NCBI RefSeq assembly: GCF_028389875.1
Contig: NC_084676.1
Span: 3,348,001-3,412,000 of the forward strand
DNA length: 64,000 nt
From: Rhea pennata
Taxonomy: Eukaryota > Chordata > Aves > Rheiformes > Rheidae
Reading direction: 5' to 3'
In this document: piece by piece, positions 1-13,212 of the stretch
How the letters are laid out: every line of letters starts with the position of its first letter
How positions within the stretch are numbered: the first letter of the stretch is position 1
The notes under the pieces: model-generated
The model's input: the letters and a program-made list of their open reading frames with translations, nothing else
Databases searched by the model: none
Told to the model about the DNA's origin: nothing
Position numbers and translations under genes: made by a program

Positions 1-767
1 GAGGGAAGGTAAATTATGGAAAAAGCTAACGGTTTTATATCACCAGATAGCATTTTATGCCAAACTTTGATTTTTTTTTTTTTTTTTTAATGATTCCCAG
101 TGACGTTTTCTGTAGCAGCAGCCAGAATCCTGTGAGTCCGGGAGAGCTGGTAACACGGACTGTCCGATACACCTAACAGGGAGGAATCTAGAAGGGAAGC
201 GGAAGTTTAAATGCGAAAAGATGGGATAAAAACTGTTCTTTAAGCATCTGTTGAAAGGTGAACCTTGGTTGTTGGTCAGATGGGACTGGCCAGGACACAG
301 ATCACCAGGCAGGAGTGCACAAACCCACTTCTGCCGGTCCGTGGCTGCAGGGCCCCTGCTCCCACCAGCACAGACGAGCCCCATTTGCTCCACTCACCCA
401 CGGGAAAACCCCAGCAGGGAGGCCTTTTTCAGGCCTTTTTCATATTGCTGTGGAACCAGTTTAAATGCTTGGTGTGGTCAGTCTCTCAGGCTCAGCCTCT
501 GTGTTTCAGCACGAGCGATGAGGAGGACATTTCTGTAACCCCCCTCCCCATGTGGGAATAGTACTAATCACAGCGCTGGCTGGAGGCCAGAGAACCAAAG
601 CAGCCGATGGAAACATGTTCTGCATTTGCTGATCCTCCTGTGTAAAGGCTCAGTCAAAAGGAATATCCTTCAGTGAGTTGTACGGTAACTAACTCCACAA
701 CTCCAACAAGCGACTGCAGTATGCTTTGCTCTCTCTCTGGAAACAGAGACACAGAGGGGCTGAGGCT
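1..767. other. non-coding DNA, no gene recognised
   Basis: There is an 18-base T run at 71-88. The short ORFs at 251-561 overlap in all three plus-strand frames and resemble no family I know, so I treat them as chance. The rest appears single-copy. Confidence 0.5.
71..88. repeat. T18 homopolymer
   Basis: Uninterrupted run of 18 T. Confidence 0.95.
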
Positions 768-1567
768 GCAGGGCACCTCCAGAGGTCTCATGCTCTGACC
801 ACCCTGCTCCAAACAGGGACAACTACTGCAGGTTGCTCAGGGCCCTGCACAGTTAGATCTGGAACATCTCCAAGGGCAGGGCAAGCTGTTCTAGTGTTCA
901 ACCACACTCACAGTGAAGGAGTGTTTTCCTGTGTGCAGGTGGGATTTACTGTGCTTCATATTTGTGGACCTTTACTGGATTTACTGTGCTTCATATTTGT
1001 GGACCTTTACTAGACTCACTCCAGTATGTCCATATCTCTCTGGGCCAGGACCTAGCACTCCAGACAGGTCTCACCAGGGCTGAACAGAGGGGAAGGATCA
1101 CCTCCCTCCACCTGTGCTGTCAATGCTCTTCCTAATACCACCCAGGATGCTGTTGCCACAAGAGTACATTGGTGGCTCGCGGCCAGTGTATTAACCCCAG
1201 GACCCCCAGATTTTCTTCTGCAAAGCTGCTTTCCAGTCTGTTGGTTCCCAGCCTGTAAAGGTTCTTCCTCCTCAGGTGCAAGACCCTGCAGTTCTCTTTA
1301 CTGAACTTCATGGGGCTCCTCCCTGCCCATCTGTCCAGTCAGTTCTGGCAGCCTTCCAGCCAAAGGGCAGCACAACCATCTGGTGCATCAGCCACTGCTC
1401 TGAGTTTCATATCATCTGCAGACTTGCTGAGGGTGCATTCTGGCCCATCAGCCAGGTCATTAACAAAAATGTTAATCACTATTAGCCCAAGCACTGACAC
1501 CTGTGGTGCTGTATTAGTTACTGACCTCCAGCTGGAATTTGTGCTGTTGATCACAACCCTTAGAGCC
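768..1567 (-). mobile_element. CR1 LINE remnant (reverse transcriptase C-terminal part and 3' region), minus strand
   Basis: Read on the minus strand, 1554-1339 is open and carries recognisable CR1 reverse-transcriptase sequence. A segment like SWRSVTN leads into VSVLGLIVINIFVNDL and ECTLSKSADDMKL, where SADD is the degenerated catalytic FADD box. Further downstream, in broken frames, come a KFSKENCRVLHLRR-like segment and a REVILPLCSALVRP-like segment near 1090. The 3' region continues to about 768, where the minus strand resembles the CR1 tail (a reversed GGCACCTCCAGAGGTC). Several stops and frameshifts make it an old, dead copy. It is 5'-truncated at about 1567, as is usual for CR1. The exact 3' boundary is uncertain. 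Confidence 0.85.
942..1011. repeat. perfect 35-bp tandem duplication inside the CR1 remnant
   Basis: The unit beginning GGATTTACTGTGCTTC occurs at 942-976 and again, identically, at 977-1011. The surrounding CR1 is heavily diverged while the two units are identical, so the duplication is later than the insertion or has been homogenised. Confidence 0.9.
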
Positions 1568-2237
1568 TGACAAAGTATTTAATAGTGCTCACGAAGAGGA
1601 GTGTGGTTGGGGTAGGTCATTCTGCTGGCCTTCAGAAGGAAAGTAGACATATCTGCTGATCAATATTAGTATTCAGGCTGTCTAGCTAAGCAGGGAGGAA
1701 CAGAGACTGGAGCTTCTGTACTGCAGAATCTCCCTGGGACTGTCCCTGAAGTGAGGTATGGGCCTTGGTGAGTTGGATGTTACAGAGCATGTAAGCTTTG
1801 ATACTCTTGTTTATGTTCTATGATACTGATCAGTTCATTGAAGGAAATGGGACTCTCTGACTCTCCATGCAGCTTCCTGCATGGCTGTCTCCATCTAGAT
1901 TGAGTCTCCCTTGGTCCATTTTTTCAGGTTGGGATTGATTTGGTGTTATCTCAAATGTTGTGTGTCTCTACTTCTGAAAAGTAATCTTGCCTTGGTCCTT
2001 CTCTAGGAAATCTCTTGGCTTCCCTGTGTTTCTGTACAGCTGATAAGGGAAATATCCTACAAAATTGACCTTTCTGGGTTGCAGGAATATGTTAGAGAGC
2101 ATTCACCCTGGGAGTCCTTAGCAGCCATAGTTACCTTTTCTTTAGGTTCCTCAACTAGGGATTAGCAAAAGAGGATACTCCAGGAGAAGCTCTCCACATT
2201 CATAGCCTCTTTGTTATACTCATTTTTTTTAAAAGCA
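1568..2237. other. non-coding DNA, nothing recognised
   Basis: No ORF of interest, RNA gene or clear repeat seen. Confidence 0.45.
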
Positions 2238-2312
2238 ATTATTACTGGTTGCTGTCAAGGTCAGGATATTGGTTGAGATGGACCTTTGGTCTGAAACAGT
2301 ATGCCTCTTGTA
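2238..2312 (+). mobile_element. ancient CR1-type 3' tail
   Basis: The stretch contains ATTACTGGTTGCTGTCAAGG followed by GGATATTGGTTGAGATGG and ACCTTTGGTCTGAAACAGTA. From memory this resembles the common CR1 tail of turtles and other non-avian sauropsids (a core like GATGGACCTTTGGTCTG followed by CAGTATGG). It differs clearly from the bird-type tails elsewhere in this window. It is a short, diverged fragment; the family assignment is by recollection, not by search. Confidence 0.6.
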
Positions 2313-3011
2313 ACTGGCTGCACCTGATGTATATTACTGCATTACTCATTTGATTTTAAAACCAAAAAAAAGCCTAGACTAGAACTAGAATTTTTCTGGA
2401 CTAGAAAAATTACTGCTTAACATGGGTGCATCCTTCTAGGAGACAGGTGGAAATAAATTACATCCTGGTAAGTGGATAAGGATGCTGAATCCAGGTCCTC
2501 TATTTGCTTTGAGGACTTGTACTGTTTCAGGAGAATGTGAATTGGTTAGTGTAAACCATCCCTGAAAGTGTAGTAACAGCTTAAGACTGTAAGTTGCTTG
2601 AGCTATTCCAGCTCGGTTGACAATACAGTGTCAGCCTATGGTTTTGCCACTAGTTATGTCAGGCTTTCACTGGAAGTGTAACTTCAGAGGATCGATGTTA
2701 ATTGTTAACTTCCAATATTCTTCAAGTCCTGCTTCTTTCTCATGCAAACTGTTTTCCTCCGAATAAGTAAAGTTTGCTCCAGGCAACACAGCCCTCTGGA
2801 GGCAGTGGGTTGTTAGTGTAGCATAGGCTCTGTGGTACTCAAATGTGCTCATTTTGACAAGGTTGCTTTTTACTTAAATTTTTTTGGTAATTTACAGGGA
2901 CTAGGCTTTGGAGCATAAAGATGCTAACTTATGAAGCACTCTTGCTCTTACTTATGATTGAGCAGCTTGGTCTTTTGAACTATTCTTTCCCTTCTTGACC
3001 TCCTCTTCTTC

Positions 3012-3027
3012 TTTTTTTTTTTTTTTT
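3012..3027. repeat. T16 homopolymer
   Basis: Uninterrupted run of 16 T after a pyrimidine-rich lead-in (TCCTCTTCTTC). Confidence 0.95.
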
Positions 3028-6000
3028 GACAGTGTAAGCAAGTCCCAACACAACTGCTGACGCTACCTCCGAGTGACGTGTTCAACCACTGAAATGGTAG
3101 GATCTCATTTTTTATAAGCAGCAGTTGCTGGTATTGTGAATATCAGCCATGTGCAATACCAAATCATGTGTGCTCAACAACACTGGGAACAGTGTGAGGT
3201 GGCAATTCTTGGTGTTTATTACTAGCTGTCGAATAGGGAATGATATCTTTGAAAAGCTGGTATACTGATGAATTGCTCGTGTCCTGTGGCACAATAATAC
3301 TCTGTGGCTTCTGCTCTGAGGTTTGCTGCAGCACGTGAAGTGGTGTGTGATATCATAGCTGCTCTGGGTATCTTCTTGCATTAGAGACTCTTTTTACAGT
3401 TGACTGGAATAGATGACTTGGATGATCCCTCCCCTTCATGTATTTCAGTACTAAGTGACCTATTGAGACAAGGGCATTTGGGCATACAGTAAAAATGCCA
3501 TGATTAAAAGGGAGGAAATGTCGTTTAATGCTTAGAAAAGATCACTGAACCAGAGCTCTCTGGTTGTGTGCAGGCTACTGCTTCAAGCCACCTCCTACAA
3601 AGATCTATGGACTGAATTTTGTTCTGGTGTGGAAGTGAGTGGTCTCTCAGCTGGTGAAGAGGTCCTTCCTGGGTGCTTTTTAAAATGTCCTTGACTCTTC
3701 ATGTGTTAGAAAGCATTTACATCTCATGAACGAGCCCCTGCAGGCTAAGACGTATCCTTGGGTAAGGTGTATCACTGCTAGGTCCCCGAAAGAGTTTTCC
3801 AGTTTTTCCCTTGTGAGCTAGCGTGATGACAGAGCGGTTTTCATGGCTGTTACCAGGATCTCAAGTTCCCAGATGTAGTGTTGACCAGGTCAGAAGGCAG
3901 CTGCCTACAATTTTAAAAGAGTAGGTGTATAGAGGGGAAATGAGGGGCTTGTGTGTGGAGTTTCTCTTGGTTTTTTGTGTGTGGGATACTATGGAAAATG
4001 TGACGATGCTTTGAGTTTTCTTCCCTATTCATTTGCTTACTTGTGTTTTCGTAGGTGCCCCCCAACTTTACTTAAATCTTGGAGAAAAATAAATGATCAG
4101 GCACCTACAAGCTCTAATTACTTTTGATTGTGTGTGGGAAATCAAATGTTAATAAAGAATCTGTTTAGAAATTCCTTCCTATCTTATCTGCTTGTGTTTT
4201 ACAGTGCAAGTTCTTGTGATTTCACCATTGCATTAGTTCTTTTACTAGGCTTCTTCAGATCTAGATTTCTGAAAGAAAGCAACTGTATCTATCTACTCAC
4301 ACCTTTGAAGCAATGATTTAGGATACTTTTAACTTAAAAGCTCCTGTCATTAAGTGCGGTATTCTATATGGAAAAGCAGAAATGCTAACGAAGTGAAGAA
4401 ATGTCAGATTGAGAGATGTCAGTGAAGCATATTGGTAGAATGATTTGCCACTCTGCTCTGATCAGAGTGAGAAACCAGTGCTGGTGGGAGAACAGGATTC
4501 ACCTGTGATACTTACAGCTGAAGACCCATAAAATTCGTAGAGAAGCAACTTAACAATGAGATTTTTATGATAAAGTGATACAGCATGGCATCAAAGCATG
4601 GTATGAACTTGCCAATTTCATGGTATGAAATTTTTTTTTGAGGGACTGATTTGTGTTACTGTGATAATGGCAGGTCTAAAGGTATGTGAAAATAGTATTA
4701 TCTGCGGGGGGTGGGGGGTACCCACAAAGAAGGTCTCCCATAGTTGATGATGTAAGAGAAGAGATAATCTTCATAGCAGAAGACTGTGGGGCATTAAAGG
4801 AGGAAGTGAAGTCAAACCCCAGCCCTAGGAGTATGCCTCCTACAGACGGGGAAGTGTAATATAAATGAATAAACATCAACACAATGGATCAAAATTTTTT
4901 TCCTGTTTCAAGCATGTCTGGAAGTTCAGAGTTGCTGATGTCTTGGATTTTTCATTGAAAATATTTAAGGGAATATGTTTTTAGGAAATAATTAAAAACA
5001 AGTAGTTGAAGAGACATGATTGTATGGATTTTCTCTTTTTGAAAAATTTGCAGCTCAGGCATGTAACTCTTTGTCTCTCCCTTACGGAAGCAGCTGATAA
5101 ACTTCATGCTGTGTGTAGCTGTAGTAAAATTAGAACATAAATTTTTACAGGATTTTTTTTAACAGGCCAAGACCAGTCTAGTAAAGTTCTCTCTGACCAT
5201 GTTATTTAACTTCATATAACACCAGAAGTTAAAGTTCTCCAACCATACTGAAGATTTGAGAGCTGTCTTACACCTGTTGATAGAAAACTAGTATTTTAGT
5301 ATGTCAGTTTAGTAACATTACCCAATTTATTGGTATTTACATATGCCTGGATAAACCTAATATAGACACAATTTGAGTTAAACATACTGTTGATTCTGTT
5401 CATTGAAACTTCTGGCTGTGACACAAAGCCCTCAATAAGGAGGTTATTTACTATGGTTTAAAAGTATTGGAAAACAAGTCATGACAAAACACATTTGAGG
5501 TGTGGTGGTCCTGGGTAAAGCAGGGGGTCTGTGAACGTGGAGCTGGTGTAGTCTATAGTCTCCACGTGACCCTGTGGCTACATGTGGGTTTGGTTTTGGA
5601 GAACCCTTGGGCTGTGAAGCTCAGGTTAGTCCTTGGTCCAGGTGGAATTTTGAAGGCCTTCTCTAACTTGCTGAAGGCCCCTGTGCCTGGCCAGTAGTGG
5701 AGAGAATAGCTGGAGTGGAGAAATGCTTATCTGTGTCCTTTCCCTTCCAGTGTGAACTCCTTGTCTCCTGCCTTGTCCCCCAAGGCGTTTTGAGCCTGCA
5801 CACCTGTAAGTGACATCCAGAGCTGTCACGTGGATGGCTTTATTTGGGTGTATAGCCCAAATATAACTGCTGTATGAAATATTTTTAGGCTGTTACTCTC
5901 AATTTTTCTGTGTGCACTTCACAGAGATTAGAATAGCCAGGAGTGATGGAAGAAGTAAAAAAAAAAAAATAATTCTTTCTCAAATGATGACCCTTTTTAC

Positions 6001-6120
6001 TCTCAATAGGCTTTACTGTTATTCTGGATAAACATTTTTTTTTGTCTGCCCTGTCAGTGGAGTAATCACTAGCACAGAGCATACTGATTAATGTTAAGAT
6101 AATATCACTCCTTACAATTT

Positions 6121-6134
6121 TATATATATATATA
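6121..6134. repeat. (TA)7 microsatellite
   Basis: Seven TA units, followed by a diverged TATGTATATA stretch. Confidence 0.9.
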
Positions 6135-6600
6135 GTATGTATATAAGCTGCCTCAATACTACTTCATGTGAAACTACTTGGAACTTCTGTCAACTGTAAC
6201 CAGACCTAGGTTGCTTCACAGTAAAGTTAATGCTTTCTTTGATTTTTCTGTTTTGGGCTATTTAATAACAGACGTTTGTGTGGGGTGTGATTTTCCCACC
6301 CCTTCCCTCCCCCTCCACTGGTCTCTGCAGCTTCCAGTTGCTGCATGTCCCTGATCCAGGGTGGTAAACTGCAGAGGATTTTACTTCCAGACATATTTTG
6401 AGGACTGTAGCGTGGGTTGGAAGAGCATGTTCAAAAGGGACGTTTATCACAGCGCTGCAGAACAACCAAACCAACCCTCCAGCCCCGATCACCACCCCAA
6501 ACCCAGGACGCTTTGCAAATCGTATGCAATAACGTTGGTGAACCAAAAATAACTCCTTCCAGTTTACAAATTAAAAGGACAATTTGTAACTGCCAGCCAT

Positions 6601-6618
6601 AAAAAAAAAAAAAAAAAA
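6601..6618. repeat. A18 homopolymer
   Basis: Uninterrupted run of 18 A. I looked for a processed pseudogene upstream and recognised none. Confidence 0.95.
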
Positions 6619-9600
6619 GCCACTAAATCTGAACCCTCTGAGTACTCTTTTAGCTTATCTTGTTAAATTACTTGTGCTGCTAGCAACCATTGGGAAGCTA
6701 TGATCTTGAAACAAAATGCAGAGCAGGCACCAGATTATTCAGCTAGGAAAGCTCCATATCAGAGTGACACAGACTTACGGGTGCATGAGGGACAGGGAGG
6801 GTCTGAATTTACATGCAGCAAGCTGGAAAACTGAGTAAAAGTCACTTTTAGAGTAGTTTTTTGGATCATATAATGTGTTGAGTAATTCTTGTTGGTCTTG
6901 TTCCCCCTCCCCCATCTCTTTTCCACCAGTAGCTTTAGTTAATGCACAGGTCAGTTTGGGGATTTCTTGACTTTTATTCAGTTTGGGTCCTGTAACATGT
7001 GGCTTTTACACTTATTTTCTATACAAAGAATTGGTTATAAATTTAAAGTATTAAAGTATTAAAAATAGAACGTGTATTTGAAGAGTATACTCTTTTTTTT
7101 TTTTTTTAAAGAGACTTGTAGTGGACCACAGTGTCTTGAAGAAAGATAACTAAAATGGTTGAGTTGTAACTGTAAATTATTTTACTTTGAAAAACAGCTT
7201 TCTGCTTCTTTCTTGGAAACAAAGGTTCACTTTTTAGGTATTGAATTCTCTTCAAAAGATCCAGTGAGATAATACACTGATAACTTAGCTTTATAGTAGT
7301 GCAGATTATGTGTATTTAATTTACTAATGTTAAAACTTACGAGAAGCTAGCAGGTGGGGAGAAATTAATGGCTACTGGGAGGGAGTTATCTTTTGTGCCA
7401 CAAAGCGGTTTCTGCAAATTTGTGCAATCGTAGGTATCTTCGTGCTATACTGCAAATGAAGCTTTTCTATCCTTTGCGTTGTCCATGAAGCTTGCAGTAC
7501 GTTTCAGAGAAGCAGAACTTCTTGATATCAGTGTGAGGGTGAAAACAGAGATGCGTAGGAGCAGCTCAGGGCAGACAAATTCAGTTCTTTTCATATTATG
7601 ATATCTGGGTTATTTTAAGTTTGCTCTTTTAACTGATTACTCTTTTGATCTGCAGTAACAGTGTGACACTCAATAAATGTGTGCTACAAAGGCAATAATT
7701 TCTTCAAAGTGCCCAAACTGGGTATTAACAACCCTCTCAATCCTTTGCAGACCTTGACTTTTCCAAGGCCTTTGCCAATTTGTAGCAAACTTTCCTTGTG
7801 ATTCACGTCAAAGTTTTCCTATCGTCTTTGCGATCGTTTTAAATCCATACAGTTAAGCAGAGGAATTTCATCTTCTTAGTACGTGAAGTGAAGCTATTCA
7901 AATAGAATTTGTGCGCTCACAGGTAACGAGCCCTTCCCTATAATAAGGGTTGATGCATCAGTCGCAACTTAATCTGTGGTATGGGACACCCTGTTTTGTA
8001 AATTGATGGTAATCTTTGTTCTTAAAAATAACCACTAAAATACATGGTAAAAACATGGCATCTTTTACCAGGAAGATGCATGAGCATACATAGAATGCAT
8101 TTAAGTGCTTTTTTTTTTATGTTGAAGACTTTTGTTTAAATGAAGGTAAAGATTGCCTTATCAAACTATTTGGATAAAAGCTAGAATAAAAAAAGCATAG
8201 AAGTTATTTTCAAAACATATTGATTACCTAATAAATGTGAGTGCTTCAAGAGGAAAAGTGTTCATTTAAAGACTCCTTTTTCTGAAAAAGTAAAATGAAT
8301 GCAGCATATTATCTATTGAATAAATTTTATTGATTACTTTGTCTATAATGACTCAAATCAGTAAGCATTACTCTTTTAAAACTTGGGCATTTTTTTCTGG
8401 TTTTCTATTCTCAATTGTTTTTTTAATCTCAAGTGGATCAGTCCTAGAATGAATAATTGAACTGAAAAATGTTCTCTGCATGAACAAAAAGGTTATTGAG
8501 CTCAAAAGCTGGGTCAGTCCTTCTATAAACTTTAGGTTCAGGTGTAGCCAGTGACATCCACTAACTAACTAATGTTCCTGAAAGCTGTAGTATTAGACAG
8601 GTATTACTTAATGATGTTAGGGTTGTTTAAGTTATCTTACTAGATTATGTGCCTAGGCATTAATTTAGTCTTGTTTTCACTCTGGATTTGTATGTGAAAT
8701 GTGTATGTATTTAAGCAGTTTGTAATTAAAAACCCCTCTTAAATTATTGACAGCTGTCTGTAATTACCTAATGCTTCTGGTGCTCTGTGGAAGTTCTGTC
8801 TCTGCAGAGCTGCTGCTAGCACTTAAGACAGAGCTGAAGTTGTACTGTTGTCCCACGGTCCCATACCATGTTCATTGCTGGCAACCCTTTTCATCTGAGC
8901 CCAGGTTTAGCTAGAAATTGGAGGTTAGAAGGTGTCTTATGGAAGATATCTTTAAAATCCTCTTTTTGAAGAGGATGCCAAGGTGTGGGGTTTTTTTGGG
9001 TCAAAATACCACTTCAGGGTCTTGGGCCTGGTCCCATGATCCTCCACAATAACTGATAATATTTCCCAATAACTGATACTGCTTTTTCTCTCTGTATTGA
9101 AGAACATCAGTAGCTAATGCTTGTTGAATTTGCCTGTTGTGCCACAAGCTCTCCTCCTAGAGAAACAACTAGAATAGAGACTTTGGGATATGATCCTGAG
9201 GCTTCCTGAATTGGCACTTTATTTTTGACTTTTCTTAAGGTATTTTCAAGCTGATTGTTTCATGCCAAAGTATTTTCATTTTAATTTCTCTCTAGGGGAT
9301 CAAAAAAGTTAGCAGTATTTTGGTTTGATTTTACAATAGCACACGGAGGGTAGGAATCCTGTTTTGCTTGCTCTGTGCTCACATTTGAAACAAAAGCTGC
9401 CAAACCCAGATTAAAACTGTGTATGACACCCAAGACGAGTCAAAAGACTGATATATCAATCAGTGTCTGGGAAGAAGGTACTACTTGCTAACTCAGGAAT
9501 GGGTCAATAGCAAACTGTGCAAAGCCTGATTGAGTGTCTTTGGTTGCTTTTAACGTCGGGTGCTATTTCATTGCCACTAATTGGTCTTACAGAAAGTCTG

Positions 9601-9828
9601 TGTTTACCCTGTTGCCTAGTGTTCATATAGTCACAAAAGTGTTTATTGCCGGCTGCATCTGGATCAAAGCTAGAGTGCTTTATAGGCTTCAGTTTGAGGC
9701 ATGAACAGATAAGGCTTTCCTCTTTTTTCCTTTTTTTTTTTCTTTCTAAACTTGCTCTCATAACTTGTAAGTGTTCTGGCTGGTCTTAAGTGTTGCAGCC
9801 ACTTGCAACTACCAGTTCCTCAACTTTC

Positions 9829-9850
9829 TTTTTTTTTTTTTTTTTTTTTT
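9829..9850. repeat. T22 homopolymer
   Basis: Uninterrupted run of 22 T inside a wider pyrimidine-rich tract. Confidence 0.95.
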
Positions 9851-10251
9851 CCCTTCTTTAACCATAGTAGCTTCTGGGGTGTCAACCTAGCATTTTGCCT
9901 AACCTTCTCTGATGTAATGTTTCTCTCCCCCTTCTTGCCGCTGTTCCTGTGTTCCTGCCTTCATCCTTTCTCTGAATGTGACACCCTTGTAACTTAATCT
10001 CCCAGTCAATGTCTTGCTTTAATTATGCCTCCAGCATGCCAGGCCCATTACGCTTCTTTAGCATGTGTGCTTCTGATTCACTGTCTTGTCCCCTACCAAG
10101 CCCAAGTGTTGCTATGGCTCGTGCTTATGGTTCAGTCCTCCTTCCCTCACTGCAAGGAGGGGAAGTAGAAAGCCAACTCTTCAATTGTTGCCAGGCTCTT
10201 GCTGGCCCATGTGGGACTCCTCCAGGTGACCTGAAGCAGTTCATATCCCAA

Positions 10252-10274
10252 ATATATATATATATTTTTTTTTT
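10252..10274. repeat. (AT)n followed by T run
   Basis: An alternating AT block of about 14 bases runs directly into about 10 T. Confidence 0.9.
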
Positions 10275-13112
10275 GCTAGTGACCTCAGCAGAGGAAAACA
10301 CTCTTCCAGCTAGCACTTGCCAGTAGTGGGACTGTACAGCTCCCTTGTTTGGGTGCGAAAGCCTATAATCTGAAGTTGAAGATTGGTGCAAACAGCAGAG
10401 GGTAATATTGAAAGTAATGATGGAATTCAGCAGTACGAAGAGTACAGTCAGCTGCTTTCCTGCTTTTGTACAAAACAGCTACTGTAACTGGCTGAGAGGC
10501 TGCTGCTATGCAGCCCCTTTGGGCTAAGGGGAAGGAGAATACAAGAGATGAGGCTGTCTCTCCTGCTTTTTTCCATAAACGCAGGTTGTTTCCTGTGTAG
10601 CAGAACTAGCAAAACCAGGTTCTTGAGGATTTATTTCTAATAGCAGAGATCTCTGGTATGTAAGAAGGAGCCATGATTAGCATATAATGAAGTCTGATGC
10701 GAGTTCATTCTTTTCCTCAGTCATGAAACTAATCTTTTCTATTTTCTGATTAATCTCCTATCTGGCCATGTGTTTGCATGAGTTTTGAAGGGCAGCCAGT
10801 AGAGATGTAGTAAGGCTGTTGGATGGGGCAATCAGACTTTGTGGTTGTATAAGCCTTGTTTATCTATGATAGCAAGCCTAAAATCAAATGCCTCCCAGCG
10901 TGGGAGAATGTATGAAAAATATTTGCATAAGGAGCCTAATTGTAGTATTTTCCATGTCTTTGGAAACCATTTAAAAGTTTCTTCTGTAACCAACAACTCT
11001 CTAGCTGTGGAGTACTCACTGGTATTTCTGGAGCACTGCTTCTCTGGCTGACATGTGAGGTCATTGCCAGGACTTGACCCTCCTTTCCTCAAAATTACAA
11101 AGTATTAAGAGTCATCTTTGAAATGCTGTCCCATTTGAGCTGATCAGTGTCAGATAATAAAACACATCCCTTCTCTAACACCTATGTAATTTGTCCTCTA
11201 TCTTTGTCCTTTAATGGTTTGAATGTGGGGCCTAGGCTTGTTAGGCTTAGGGGAGTTTTCAGACGTAGCAATGTATATATGTGATGATAAAAAGGCATCA
11301 GTTTCTGTGAGTGTTTTTTCCAAACTAAAATATTAATAGATAGCAAAAAAGGCTGGTTTATGTGCAACCAGACAAAAGTTTGGAAGTAAGAACATAATTG
11401 CTGGTGTGCTCACCTTTTTGATCACATACAGTGTGCACCTTAACAGGCTTATCTTTGTGTTTGAAAGCCAATGCCACGTCACGTTCACAGTTCAATATGA
11501 ACGAGCAGACTTCTGCGCTTTAGTGAGTGAGTGTAATTGCTGGCAGATGTGAATTCTAGGTTAGTGCTCCCAAATTACTCTCCATTCGCAGGGTTCCCCT
11601 GAAACCACATTACAACACAAGCTCCTGTAGTTCAGGGACAGGAGAGAAGGCTGCATTGTCCTTATAGGAATGGACAACTGAGGCAAGACTCCTTCTCTTG
11701 GGAAAGACAAGCACTGCGATATTCCTAGCGCCTCACAACACTGGCAAGCAGCCTAGATTGATCTTATGAGAAGATGTGGCTTTGATGGTTTCTCCTTTGA
11801 CTTGATAGTCCAGACGTTAGTTGGGTTTATTCTAGGTACAATGCTAGTTGGTTTTGGTAGCTCAGGATTACTGCTAAGCTTACAGCCTGTCCTTCTGCAG
11901 TTCCAAACTTCCCCTTTTGTCATGTGAGGTTGCATCTTGCGTTAAAATGTGGCTGTAAGAAAATGTCATAGTTTTCACTAAAACCCTACACTGAAAGATC
12001 TGATTTATTGACTTGAATAAAGGTTTGAGGTGCTCCTCATCCTCCGTGTGTTTAAATACCGGAGATGTCTGAAGAGATCTGCGTGTGTGTACACAGTACT
12101 TATTCTAGATCTCAGGGGTGTGTACGTATATATACCAGCTCTGAAAGTCCAGCTTTTCTGTGAAGACTCCCTTATTTCTGTAATATTAGCCCATGGTGCT
12201 ACCAATAATGTGGAAGATGTAGGAGAAGTATTCTTTAACTTTCTAAAGTAAAGAATTTTCTGCACTGTGAAAAACAGTGCACCTTCTCCTGAACATACAC
12301 TACTGAAGTTAAGCCTGAATGTCAAGTATCAATCTGAAACCAATTTCTGTGGTTGCATTACAAACTCTGGGAAATGCTGACGTGGTTCTAATTGCATGGC
12401 TCTCTCCAGTGGATGCAGCTATATTTAGGCAGATGTAATGTGAAATTTGCAGTTGTAAATAGCTCATCCTCCACACTTGCTTTTACAAGGTTGTTGCACT
12501 CCAAGGCTTAAAACCTCAGCATGTTTATATTAAAAAAAAAAAAAAGCTTATGATGTAGCTCCTGAGGGCAACCTTAGCTTTTTTTTTCCTTTCTTTTTTT
12601 ACAGTTGATAGGTGTTTCACAACTTTTTCCTACATCAGTCTTGCTGTGCAAATGGAAGTGATGTAATATTTTGTGTAAATGCATTCACTCAAGAAGCCAT
12701 TGTGTCACTGTGAGCTCTTAGATATGTTCACTGCAAGGTAGCATAATTGGCAAAGCCATCATGGAACAAAATTCCATGATTTATAAGTTACAAACATGAA
12801 GGCTTTAAGAAAACTGGTGAGGTACTTCATGGGTCACCTTTATTTTTCCTGTCATAGATGCCTTGCTCCACAGGTTTCCTTTATGTCACTCTGTCCATGT
12901 CCTATGTATTATTGAAATGAAATAAAGAAGTCACTGTATACTTAGGTGAGGAGCAATATTGGGTGTATTTTTTTGAGACTTTGCCTCAACAGAGGCAAAT
13001 TGAAGACATACTGGACAAAGTAAAATATGAACGTTTAGTAAGAATGAATAGTGTCTTGAAATGTCCTGGAAAAAATGCATTTAACCAATTGAACTTAAGA
13101 ATTAAATATAAA

Positions 13113-13212
13113 GGGCCAAATTCTTGCTTTTTTTTTTTTAATTCATTTAGACTTCTTTTGGAGCTGACCAGAGTTCACTGGGAGTCTATACAAGTGTCTC
13201 GGGATTTGACCC
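13113..13212. mobile_element. MITE-like 100-bp element with terminal inverted repeats
   Basis: The left end is GGGCCAAATTC (13113-13123) and the right end is GGATTTGACCC (13202-13212). The reverse complement of the right end is GGGTCAAATCC, so 9 of 11 positions match. TAAA lies immediately outside each end (13109-13112 and 13213-13216), consistent with a 4-bp target duplication. The interior includes a T run at 13129-13139 and a GTTCACTGGGAGTCTAT segment resembling ancient sauropsid non-autonomous repeats I recall only loosely. It has no coding capacity. AT-rich flanks mean the TAAA match could be chance, and I cannot name the superfamily. Confidence 0.5.

Larger units (their letters stand above)
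2313..13112. other. long non-coding stretch, no gene recognised
   Basis: About 10.8 kb in which I find no exon, RNA gene or intact transposon. It holds several A or T runs (3012-3027, 5957-5969, 6601-6618, 7093-7107, 9829-9850, 12532-12545) and short TA runs (6121-6134, 10252-10265). A short direct repeat, CAATAACTGATA, lies near 9047 and 9068. ORFs of up to 106 codons occur but lack recognisable domains and overlap in opposing frames. Conserved regulatory elements may be present but cannot be identified from one genome. Confidence 0.45.
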
